From: Bradyrhizobium sp. CCGUVB4N
Lineage (GTDB): Bacteria; Pseudomonadota; Alphaproteobacteria; Rhizobiales; Xanthobacteraceae
Reading direction: 5' to 3'
Assembly (NCBI RefSeq): GCF_024199945.1
Contig: NZ_JANADP010000001.1
Coordinates: 4,092,001 to 4,156,000 of the forward strand
Length of the DNA stretch: 64,000 nucleotides
Position numbers and translations under genes: made by a program. Under the pieces are notes generated by a model, which worked only from the letters and a program-made list of their open reading frames with translations, did no database searches and was not told where the DNA came from. Of the stretch, positions 43,610-50,678 are shown one piece after another. Positions within the stretch are counted from its first letter, which is position 1, and every line of letters begins with the position of its first letter.

Positions 43610-44760
43610 GCCTCAACCGACGGCCCGGTTGCCGTCCGCTCCAGCCGTCGCGCCTGGTCGTCGAGGCGCCTGATCGCCTGCATCTCCTCTTCGCGTCCGA
43701 GCTTGGCGCCCTGGATCGCGCCCTTCAGCACGCGGATGGTCTCGTCATAGACCTTGATCGGGACGGGGTAGGGATGCCGGTCCTTGCCGCCATGGGCGAG
43801 CGAGAAGCGCGCCGGATCGTTGAAGCGATAGGGGGCGCCGTGCACGACTTCGGCGACCATCGCCAGCGACCGCACCGTGCGCGCGCCGACGCCCGGCGTC
43901 AGCAGCAGCTCGGGGAAGTCGACCGGCCCGCGCTCGGCGGCGGCTGCCAGCGTGCCATGCAGGCGGCGCGCGAACACGTCCTTCGGCCGGACATCATGAT
44001 GGGCGGGCATGATCAGATGCGGCAGCACCGCTTGCGCCGGTTCGGGCGCAGTGCCGGTGAGCCGCTCGAATTCGGCGAGGATGCGATCGGGGCCGAGATC
44101 GCTGAGCAGGTCGAGCTGCGCATTGCGCGAGACATCGGCGCGATGGTCGGTGAGATTGACGATCTCGCCTTGCTGCGGGCCGTCGATCGCGCTGTGGGGC
44201 GCGTCGACAAAACTCTTCAGCGCCTCGGAGTGCCAGTGATAGCGGCGCGCCTGCCGCTTGTCGCCGTTCATGCCCTGCTGCACGACCGTCCACTTGCCGT
44301 CGGCGGTGACGAAGAAGCCGTGGAGATAGAGATCAAAGCCGTCCTGCACGGCAGCGCTATCGACCTTGGCCACCAGACGGCTGGCGCGGGTGAGGCTGAC
44401 GCCGTCGAAGCCGACGCGATCGCCGAGTTGCAACAGCTCATCCGGCGTCTTGCGCGAATGCTGGCCGCGGCCGCCGCAGACATAGATGCCCAGTTCGTCC
44501 TGGAGCGGGCCGAGCCCGCGCTTCAGGGCGCCGATCACGGAGGTCGTGATACCGGAGGAGTGCCAGTCCATCCCCATCACGGCGCCGAACGACTGGAACC
44601 AGAAGGGATGCGAGAGCCGCTGCATGAATGCATCGCGGCCGTAGTGATGCACGATCGCCTGCGTCACGATCGCTCCCAGCGAGGCCATACGGCTCGCCAG
44701 CCATGGCGGAACCCGCCCGGTATGGAGAGGAAGATCGGCGCTGCCGGTTCGTCTGGTCAT
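43510..44760 (-). CDS. DUF763 protein with helix-hairpin-helix motif
   Basis: 416 residues, recognised as DUF763 by TGRVPPWLASRMASLGAIV, SHPFWFQSFGAVMGMDWHSSGITTS and GIYVCGGRGQHSRKTPDEL. A helix-hairpin-helix DNA-binding motif, LLTPGVGARTVRSLAMVAEVV, is also present, followed by RFSLAHGGKDRHPYPVPIKVYD. The family is linked with DNA handling but has no defined reaction that I know of. ATG 44760 is chosen; GTG 44769 lies in the loop of a hairpin immediately upstream. Its 3' end overlaps the convergent P450 gene by 100 bases. The MarR gene is 36 bases upstream on the same strand. Confidence 0.8.
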   Translation of the reverse strand: MTRRTGSADLPLHTGRVPPWLASRMASLGAIVTQAIVHHYGRDAFMQRLSHPFWFQSFGAVMGMDWHSSGITTSVIGALKRGLGPLQDELGIYVCGGRGQHSRKTPDELLQLGDRVGFDGVSLTRASRLVAKVDSAAVQDGFDLYLHGFFVTADGKWTVVQQGMNGDKRQARRYHWHSEALKSFVDAPHSAIDGPQQGEIVNLTDHRADVSRNAQLDLLSDLGPDRILAEFERLTGTAPEPAQAVLPHLIMPAHHDVRPKDVFARRLHGTLAAAAERGPVDFPELLLTPGVGARTVRSLAMVAEVVHGAPYRFNDPARFSLAHGGKDRHPYPVPIKVYDETIRVLKGAIQGAKLGREEEMQAIRRLDDQARRLERTATGPSVEAYIEGERAASPDLDGRSVFGWERDLLASRKSTG

Positions 44761-44777
44761 GGCTATCACTGATAGCC
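44761..44777 (-). promoter_or_regulatory. Perfect hairpin abutting the DUF763 start codon
   Basis: GGCTATC (44761-44767) and GATAGCC (44771-44777) pair perfectly around a three-base loop, ending one base before the ATG on the minus strand. In RNA this would fold right at the initiation site and no ordinary ribosome site is seen. It may control translation, serve as an operator, or end the marR message. Confidence 0.45.
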
Positions 44778-44796
44778 GAATTCGGAACCGCGCGCA

Positions 44797-45306
44797 CTAG
44801 TCGCGCGCAGGCTCCAGCGTCGTCAGCAGCTTGTGCAGCAATCGCGTTGCGCGTTCGACATCGGCTTCGGAAAGCCCGCCGAGAACCATCCTCTCGCCCG
44901 TTTGCAGAACCTCCGCCATGACGCGCTCGGCGAGCGTTCGCCCCTTGGCGGTCAGTCGCACCGGCTTGCTGCGCTTGTCCGCGGCGTCCTCCGCGCGGGT
45001 GATGAGGCCGCGCTGCTGCAGGGCGTTGAGCACCTTGGTCAGTCCGCCCGATGAAATCAGGATCGCCGGATAGAGCTCGGTCGGGATCATCTCATGGGGC
45101 GGAGCGGCGCCGCGCAGCGTGATCAGCACCTCGAACTCCATGAACGACAGATCATGCGCGGCGATCTGCTCGGCCACGCCGTCGCGCATCAGGCTGTTCA
45201 GGCGATAGACCCGCACCAACATCTCGCCGACCGGCGTGACGGATTCCGGCCAATGCTTCTTCTTGAGGGCGAGGAGCTTGTCCGCGGGATAGCGCGGTTC
45301 GGTCAT
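44797..45306 (-). CDS. MarR family regulator, probably autoregulated
   Basis: 169 residues. The DNA-binding part reads LSFMEFEVLITLRGAAPPHEMIPTELYPAILISSGGLTKVLNALQQRGL, followed by the wing DAADKRSKPVRLTAKG. The N-terminal extension and C-terminal helices form the dimer region. Two copies of a TCTTxCTAGxAAGA palindrome lie 37-79 bases upstream, the usual arrangement for MarR self-repression. The divergent target is the small exported protein at 45461. DUF763 follows on the same strand. Confidence 0.85.
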   Translation of the reverse strand: MTEPRYPADKLLALKKKHWPESVTPVGEMLVRVYRLNSLMRDGVAEQIAAHDLSFMEFEVLITLRGAAPPHEMIPTELYPAILISSGGLTKVLNALQQRGLITRAEDAADKRSKPVRLTAKGRTLAERVMAEVLQTGERMVLGGLSEADVERATRLLHKLLTTLEPARD

Positions 45307-45342
45307 GGGCCCGTGTCCTTACGTAAAGTTCATCCGTGGATG

Positions 45343-45385
45343 TCTTGCTAGAAAGATATTTGCGGAATATGTCTTTCTAGGAAGA
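45343..45385. promoter_or_regulatory. Two MarR-type operators
   Basis: TCTTGCTAGAAAGA at 45343-45356 and TCTTTCTAGGAAGA at 45372-45385 are near-palindromes with the same consensus, 29 bases centre to centre. They are also arranged as a larger inverted repeat around AATAT. They sit between the divergent marR gene and the small exported-protein gene. Confidence 0.6.
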
Positions 45386-45460
45386 TAATTGGTCGAGAAC
45401 GAGCCGCCGTGCTGGACGCCAGCGCGCGAGCGGGAGAGCTGTTGCCAAATGGAGACTGCG

Positions 45461-45685
45461 ATGATGACGCGATACCTGATACTGGCCCTGACGGCGGCGG
45501 CGATCCTTGCGTCGCCGGCTACCTGGGCCGCGAGCGGCCGGACCAAGACGGGCGTTGCTGCCCGGACCGCGACCAAGCAAGCCTCGGCACGGCAGGCCTT
45601 CGGCGCCGTGCCGGCGAGCGCCGCGGCGAATTCCGCAGACGGGGCGGCCGTTGCTCGTCCGCCGGCCCAGCCGGGCGCCTGGTAG
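45461..45685 (+). CDS. Small exported protein, Ala-rich
   Basis: 74 residues. GGAG at 45451-45454 precedes ATG 45461. The product starts MMTRYLILALTAAAILASPA with cleavage after ATWA or nearby. The mature part is short and rich in Ala, Thr, Arg and Pro (RTKTGVAARTATKQASARQA). It lies downstream of the doubled MarR operator and is probably controlled by it. No known family. Confidence 0.55.
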   Translation: MMTRYLILALTAAAILASPATWAASGRTKTGVAARTATKQASARQAFGAVPASAAANSADGAAVARPPAQPGAW

Positions 45686-45824
45686 ATTTTCCTGAGCGGA
45701 TGGTGACATCGTCCGAGCGCCTCACGGCATCGTTAGCGGCAAATAGCTTGCTGGCAAGATACCTGCGGCCTACATCGCGATGCAAGACGCGCGTCGGACA
45801 CCATTCGCCTGAAAGGGCATACCC

Positions 45825-46124
45825 ATGAATCATTCCGTGGCTGAGATCACCACCGAGCGGGCGAGCATCTATCTGCAGCAGCTCTGCAAGCATTTCGCTC
45901 ACAAGCTTGCGGTCGAGTTCACGCCGGAGCAGGGCACGATCCCGTTTTCGATGGGGACGTGCCGGCTGCAAGCTGCGGGCGACAAGCTCACGCTGAAGGC
46001 GGAGGCCGAGAACGCGGACCTCCTCGTCCAGGTCGAAGGCGTTGTCGAGCGGCATCTCGTCCGCTTCGCCTTCCGCGATCCGCCGGAAATCGTCTGGCGG
46101 ACTGCGGAGAAGGCGGCGAATTGA
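45825..46124 (+). CDS. DUF2218 protein
   Basis: 99 residues: TTERASIYLQQLCKHFAHKL, VEFTPEQGTIPFSMGTCRL and a C-terminal VEGVVERHLVRFAFRDPPEIVW. This agrees with the DUF2218 family, which typically has HFxHK and G-x-x-x-F/L...L in about 95 residues. Some members lie beside iron or siderophore genes, but no such context is present here. It converges with the binding protein gene across three bases. Confidence 0.8.
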   Translation: MNHSVAEITTERASIYLQQLCKHFAHKLAVEFTPEQGTIPFSMGTCRLQAAGDKLTLKAEAENADLLVQVEGVVERHLVRFAFRDPPEIVWRTAEKAAN

Positions 46125-46127
46125 GGT

Positions 46128-46928
46128 CTATTCGCGCGTCGCCCTGGTCGCGCCGCGCAAGCCCGCCTGCTGCTGAATCGCGTCGAGTGCGCCCGACGAC
46201 TGCTCGTCTGCCACAAAGCGGTTGAGCAGGGGAAGGGCGGCCTCACGTCCCTTGGGGACTGCGATGGCCATGTGCTCCGCACCCCAATTGCCGTCCAGGA
46301 TTTTCGCGCCCGGCATCTGGTCGGACATTTCGAACAGCGTCGGCTTGTTGGTGGCGTAGAGATCGATCTCGCCGCGGCCGAACATGGCGATGGCGACCTT
46401 GACGCTTTCGGCGGGAACGATGGTTGCGTTCCTGAACTTCGTCGGCAGGGTGCGCTCGGAGGTCGAGCCTTTGGTGACGCCGATCTTCACGCCCGGCTTG
46501 TCGATATCCTCGACCTTGCCGATCCGCGAATTCGCGGGAACGAGAAAGCCGAGCTCGATCGCCAGCACGGGCCGGCTGAAGCTGACCTCATTGGCGCGGG
46601 CCGGGGTGGCGTTGGTCACGGTGAAGTCGACCTGGCCGTCGTGGATCGCGGTGACGATATCGGCGACGCGCTGAAACCTGACATAGTCGATTGCGACGCC
46701 GAGGCGCTTCGCCAGCTCGCCGCCGAGGTCGTAGGCGAGGCCGTGCGGCTTGCCGGCCGCGTCTGTCACCATCGAGGTCGGGCTGCCCGGATAGATGCCG
46801 ACGCGCAAGGTGCCGCTCGGCGCCAGCAGTTTTGCTTCCCCGTCGGCGCGCGCGGGCGTGCCCACCAGGCTAACCAGTGCGAAGGCGAGCAGGGTGCCGT
46901 GCGTGATACGCTCAAATGTGGTCCTCAT
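46128..46928 (-). CDS. Type II solute-binding protein (amino-acid/organic acid type)
   Basis: 266 residues with a signal peptide (LLAFALVSLVGTPARA). The fold marks are LRVGIYPGSPTSMVTDAAGKPHGLAYDLGGELAKRL, HDGQVDFTVTNATPARANEVSFS and GKVEDIDKPGVKIGVTKGST. This is the polar amino-acid/organic-acid binding family. It lies ten bases after the Bug-type gene and has no permease or ATPase partner nearby, so it may serve a distant transporter or act as a sensor. Ligand unknown. Confidence 0.8.
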   Translation of the reverse strand: MRTTFERITHGTLLAFALVSLVGTPARADGEAKLLAPSGTLRVGIYPGSPTSMVTDAAGKPHGLAYDLGGELAKRLGVAIDYVRFQRVADIVTAIHDGQVDFTVTNATPARANEVSFSRPVLAIELGFLVPANSRIGKVEDIDKPGVKIGVTKGSTSERTLPTKFRNATIVPAESVKVAIAMFGRGEIDLYATNKPTLFEMSDQMPGAKILDGNWGAEHMAIAVPKGREAALPLLNRFVADEQSSGALDAIQQQAGLRGATRATRE

Positions 46929-46938
46929 GTGCAGGACC

Positions 46939-47919
46939 TCACTGCGCGCGGATGTCGGCAGCCTTCAGCACCGGCTCCCATTTGGTTGCCTCGGCGTGCA
47001 TGTAGGCATCGAAATCCTTGGCGGAGGAGCCGACGGGGGCTGCGCCGATCTTGCCGAGCGTGGAGAGCACGTTCGGATCCCTTAGCGCCGCCTTCAGATC
47101 GGTCTCGAGTTTTGCCACGATCTCCGGGGGCATTTTTGCGGGTCCAAGCACGCCCCACCAGACCGAGACGTCGTAGCCGGGTACGCCGGACTCGGCGACG
47201 GTCGGGACGTCAGGCAGTGCCTTGGAACGCTCGGCCGAGGTCACTGCGAGCGCGCGCACCGGACCACCTTCGAGCTGGCCGATGGCTTCCGCGAGCGGAT
47301 TGATGCTGAGCGGGATCTCGCCCGCGATGACAGCGGTCAGCGCCGGCGCGCCGCCCTTATAGGGGATTGCGACGATCTTGGTCCCCGACATGTATTTCAG
47401 AAGCTCGCCGGCGAGATGCGCCGAGGTGCCGTTGCCGGACATGCCGTAGGACAGCTTGTCCGGATCCTTCTTTGCCGCGGCCAGGAGATCGCCGAGCGTC
47501 TTGTAGGGGCTGTCCTTGGCCACCACGATCGCAAGCGGCGAGGAGGCGACTTCGCTGATCGCAGTAAAGTCCTTGAATGTGTCGTAGGGCACGCTCGGAT
47601 AGATGAACTGGTTCAGCGGATGGCCGCTGGCGACGAGGATCAACGTATAACCGTCGGGCGCGGCCTGCGTCAGCGCCTGCGAGGCGACGATGCCGCCCGC
47701 GCCGGGGCGGTTGTCGACCACGGGCTGCTGGCCCCAGGTCTTTGCGAGCGCCTGGCCGAGCGTGCGGGCCAGCACGTCGACCGCGCCGCCGGCGGCATAG
47801 GGCACGAGGATGTGGACCGGCTTGCTCGGATAATTGTCGGCGGCCTGCGCGACGCCGCTCGCGAGCAGCAGACCGGCGCCGAGCATCAAAGCGCCGATCT
47901 TCGTGTTCAAACCCAGCAT
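46939..47919 (-). CDS. Bug/TctC family substrate-binding protein
   Basis: 326 residues. Signal peptide ends ASGVAQAADNYP. The family signature is KPVHILVPYAAGGAVDVLARTLG and VDNRPGAGGIVASQALTQAAPDGYTLIL. It continues with IPYKGGAPALTAVIAGEI and DVPTVAESGVPGYDVSVWWGVLGP. Bug proteins bind aromatic or dicarboxylic acids for tripartite tricarboxylate transporters; the TctAB membrane parts are not in this window. It is divergent from the TetR gene and beside the protocatechuate-type cluster, so an aromatic or dicarboxylic acid ligand is likely. Confidence 0.9.
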   Translation of the reverse strand: MLGLNTKIGALMLGAGLLLASGVAQAADNYPSKPVHILVPYAAGGAVDVLARTLGQALAKTWGQQPVVDNRPGAGGIVASQALTQAAPDGYTLILVASGHPLNQFIYPSVPYDTFKDFTAISEVASSPLAIVVAKDSPYKTLGDLLAAAKKDPDKLSYGMSGNGTSAHLAGELLKYMSGTKIVAIPYKGGAPALTAVIAGEIPLSINPLAEAIGQLEGGPVRALAVTSAERSKALPDVPTVAESGVPGYDVSVWWGVLGPAKMPPEIVAKLETDLKAALRDPNVLSTLGKIGAAPVGSSAKDFDAYMHAEATKWEPVLKAADIRAQ

Positions 47920-47995
47920 ACTTCAGCACTCCCTGGGGGCATTCGCGTCCGTGCGGTTGATCTTCCGAGCCGCTTCCGGACGTTGCCCGTGGTTT

Positions 47996-48036
47996 TTGTT
48001 GACGAGACCTGATCTTTTGTACGATAGTACAAATCA
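47996..48036 (+). promoter_or_regulatory. 41-bp promoter/operator element before tetR
   Basis: TTGACG (47999-48004) is followed by the inverted repeat TTTGTAC-GATA-GTACAAA (48016-48033), which ends five bases before the TetR start codon. The block matches 25630-25670 at 35 of 41 positions. It is probably the self-regulation site of the TetR protein, and the short distance to ATG means an almost leaderless transcript. Confidence 0.7.
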
Positions 48037-48037
48037 C

Positions 48038-48748
48038 ATGGTACGCAAGCCCACCAGCAAGGAAACGGCCCGCAAGCCGAACATGCGCGAGGCGATCCTC
48101 GCCGCGGCCGAGGAGCTGTTCGCCACCAACGGCTTCAACGCCGTCTCGGTGCGCGACATCGCACAGGCCGCGGGGGCCAATCCCGGCAGCGTGACCTACC
48201 ACTTCAAGACCAAGGACGGTCTGCTGCTGGAGATCTACCGGCGCCATTGCGGGCCGATGAACCTCCGCCGCTCGGAGCTGCTCGCCGCCGCCAAGCGCGT
48301 GCGCGATCTGCAGGACCGGCTCGAAGCGGTGGTGCGGGCCTATGTGGTGCCGGCCTTCACCTCGGGCAGCGATCTCGCCGGCGGCGGGGCGCGTTTCACG
48401 CGGCTGCGCGCCGTGATGTCGGCCGAGGGCAACGAGGTCGCGCGAAAAATCATCGCGCAGACGTTTGACGATACCAGCCACGCCTTCATCGACGCGATCC
48501 ACGACAGCCTGCCGCACATTCCGCGCACCGACATCGTCTGGCGCAGCCACTTCCTGCTCGGCGCACTTTATTATTCGCTGGTGACGCCGGATCGTGTCTC
48601 GCGCCTGTCGCGCGGCGAGGCCGACGGCAGCGATCCCGCCAATGCCATCGAGCAATTGGTGCAGGCTACTGTTGCGGCGTTTCAGGCGCCGGCCCTGGAT
48701 CAGGCCGCGCCGGCGCGGCGGCGGACTGTTGCAAGCAGCAAGACTTGA
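48038..48748 (+). CDS. TetR family regulator
   Basis: 236 residues. N-terminal helix-turn-helix: NMREAILAAAEELFATNGFNAVSVRDIAQAAGANPGSVTYHFKTKDGLLLEIYRRH. The C-terminal ligand domain (about 70-210) has LQDRLEAVVRAYVVPAFTSGS, RLRAVMSAEGNEVARKIIAQTF and IVWRSHFLLGALYYSLVTPDRVSRLSRGEAD, similar to AcrR-type regulators of aromatic catabolism. It precedes the lactonase-aldolase operon, with a 75-base gap. Its own promoter element is duplicated in front of the dioxygenase at 25773. The inducer is unknown. Confidence 0.88.
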   Translation: MVRKPTSKETARKPNMREAILAAAEELFATNGFNAVSVRDIAQAAGANPGSVTYHFKTKDGLLLEIYRRHCGPMNLRRSELLAAAKRVRDLQDRLEAVVRAYVVPAFTSGSDLAGGGARFTRLRAVMSAEGNEVARKIIAQTFDDTSHAFIDAIHDSLPHIPRTDIVWRSHFLLGALYYSLVTPDRVSRLSRGEADGSDPANAIEQLVQATVAAFQAPALDQAAPARRRTVASSKT

Positions 48749-48822
48749 AAGAAATCGCCCGAGGGGAGGCGCGTAACAGCGCTTCCGCTCGCAAGCGGAC
48801 ATGTGATGGGGTGTTTTGGGAA

Positions 48823-49794
48823 ATGAACAGGCGGGAGTGCTTGCATCTCTTGACCGGGCTGGCCGGTGCCGCGCTCGCGGGCGAAGCGCGTGCGCAAGGC
48901 GCCGAGCCCAAAGCTGAACCCAAGGCGATGCCGACGATCACGCCGCCGGATCCAAATCCCAAGACACCCTCGTTCAAGCTGCCGCCGAAATCCTGCGACA
49001 GCCATACCCACATCTTTGGGCCGGCGTCCCGTTATCCCTTCTCTTCGAGCCGCCCCTACAACACCGCCGATGCCCCGCTGGAGACGTTCCGCAGTGTGCA
49101 CGAGGCAATCGGCGTCGAGCGCTGTGTGATCGTGAATGCCACGGTGCACGGCACCGACAATCGCGTTGTCACCGATGCGATCGCGCAGAGCGAAGGTGCC
49201 TACAAGGGCATCGCCAATGTCAGCGACGAGATCAGCGAGAAGGAGCTGGCGGCGCTCGACAAGGGCGGTATCTGCGGCTGCCGCTTTGCCTTCCTCAAGC
49301 GCCTCGGCGGCGTCGGCGACATGAACAAGTTCCAGCGCATCGTGCATCGCGTCGCCGAGCTCGGCTGGCACATCGACGTCTATTTCGAGCCCGGTACGAT
49401 CGCCGAATTCGCGCCGATCCTGACCGCGCTGCCGGCGCCTTACGTGATCGATCACATGGGCACGGTGCAGGCCGCGAAGGGGCTCGACGATCCCGGTTTC
49501 ACGGCGCTGCTCGATCTCCAGAAGAAGGACGCGAAGTGCTGGGTCAAGATCACCGGCCTCGAACGTGCTTCTGCCGCCGGCAAGCCCTTCCACGACGCCG
49601 TGCCGTTCGCGAAGGCGCTGATCGACAACGCGCCCGACCGCGTCATCTGGGGCACCGACTGGCCGCATCCCAACGTCAAGACCGTGCCGAATGACGGCGA
49701 GATCGTCGATTTGATTCCTCTCTTCGCGCCGGACAAGGCGATCCAGCAGAAGCTGCTGGTCGACAATCCCGCACGCCTGTTCAAGTTCAGCTGA
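48823..49794 (+). CDS. LigI-like 2-pyrone-4,6-dicarboxylate lactonase with Tat-like signal
   Basis: 323 residues. TIM-barrel amidohydrolase of the LigI group: CDSHTHIFGPASRYPFSSSRPY (HxH), ERCVIVNATVHGTDN, APYVIDHMGTVQAAKGLDD and VIWGTDWPHPNVKTVPNDG with the catalytic Asp. These hydrolyse 2-pyrone-4,6-dicarboxylate to 4-oxalomesaconate. Unusually, the N-terminus MNRRECLHLLTGLAGAALAG looks like a twin-arginine signal, suggesting export. ATG 48823 is chosen; the frame is open to 48745. The paralogue next door lacks the signal. Its stop overlaps the next start by one base (TGATG). Confidence 0.82.
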   Translation: MNRRECLHLLTGLAGAALAGEARAQGAEPKAEPKAMPTITPPDPNPKTPSFKLPPKSCDSHTHIFGPASRYPFSSSRPYNTADAPLETFRSVHEAIGVERCVIVNATVHGTDNRVVTDAIAQSEGAYKGIANVSDEISEKELAALDKGGICGCRFAFLKRLGGVGDMNKFQRIVHRVAELGWHIDVYFEPGTIAEFAPILTALPAPYVIDHMGTVQAAKGLDDPGFTALLDLQKKDAKCWVKITGLERASAAGKPFHDAVPFAKALIDNAPDRVIWGTDWPHPNVKTVPNDGEIVDLIPLFAPDKAIQQKLLVDNPARLFKFS

Positions 49795-50678
49795 TGAATA
49801 TGATGTACACGCCGACCATTCCACCGCCCGATCCGAACACGCGCACGCCGAAGTTCAAGCTGCCGAAGCTGTCGTGCGACGCGCATTGCCATATCTTCGG
49901 TCCCGGCGCGAAATATCCCTATTCGCCTGACCGCTCCTACACGCCGCCGGATGCGCCGCTTGAAGACTTCAAGGCGCTGCACGCCAAGCTTGGCGTGGAG
50001 CGCGCGGTCATCGTCAATGCCAGCGTGCACGGCGTCGACAACACGGTCGCGCTCGACGCTATTGCGCAGAGCAACGGTGCCTATCGTGCAGTCGCCAATA
50101 TCGACGATACGATCACGGAGCAGGGGCTTCGCGTGCTGCACGAGGGCGGCTTCCGCGGCTGCCGCTTCAATTTCGTCCGGCATCTCGGCGGCGTCCCCGA
50201 CAAGCGCGTGTTCAACCGCATCATCGCCATGGTCGCGCCGCTCGGCTGGCACATCGACCTGCATTTCGATGCGATCGACCTGCCCGAATATGCCGACATG
50301 CTGACAAGGCTGCCGCTAAGCTACACCATCGACCATATGGGACGGGTCAAGGCCTCCGACGGGCTCGACCAGCTGCCGTTCAGGATCCTGATCGAGCTGA
50401 TGCAGCGTGACGAAAAATGCTGGGTCAAGATCTGTGGCTCGGAGCGGGTCTCGACCGCCGGCCCGCCCTTCACCGATGCAGTGCCTTTCGCGCGAAAGAT
50501 CGTCGAGACCGCGCCCGGTCGCATCATTTGGGGCACCGACTGGCCGCATCCCAACGTCAAGGTGATGCCGAATGATGGCGATCTCGTCGATTTGATCCCG
50601 CTGTTCGCGCCGGAGCCGGAACTCCAGCAGAAGATTTTGGTCGATAATCCCGCGCGTCTGTTTGGATTCGACGAATGA
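49794..50678 (+). CDS. LigI-like lactonase, cytosolic paralogue
   Basis: 294 residues, closely related to the preceding protein along its length (CDAHCHIFGPGAKYPYSPDRSY, ERAVIVNASVHGVDN, YTIDHMGRVKASDGLDQ, IIWGTDWPHPNVKVMPNDG). No signal peptide: it begins MNMMYTPTIPPPDPNTRTPK. The first metal motif reads HCH rather than HTH. It is probably the intracellular 2-pyrone-4,6-dicarboxylate hydrolase of the pathway. It is coupled to both neighbours by one- and four-base overlaps. Confidence 0.82.
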   Translation: MNMMYTPTIPPPDPNTRTPKFKLPKLSCDAHCHIFGPGAKYPYSPDRSYTPPDAPLEDFKALHAKLGVERAVIVNASVHGVDNTVALDAIAQSNGAYRAVANIDDTITEQGLRVLHEGGFRGCRFNFVRHLGGVPDKRVFNRIIAMVAPLGWHIDLHFDAIDLPEYADMLTRLPLSYTIDHMGRVKASDGLDQLPFRILIELMQRDEKCWVKICGSERVSTAGPPFTDAVPFARKIVETAPGRIIWGTDWPHPNVKVMPNDGDLVDLIPLFAPEPELQQKILVDNPARLFGFDE

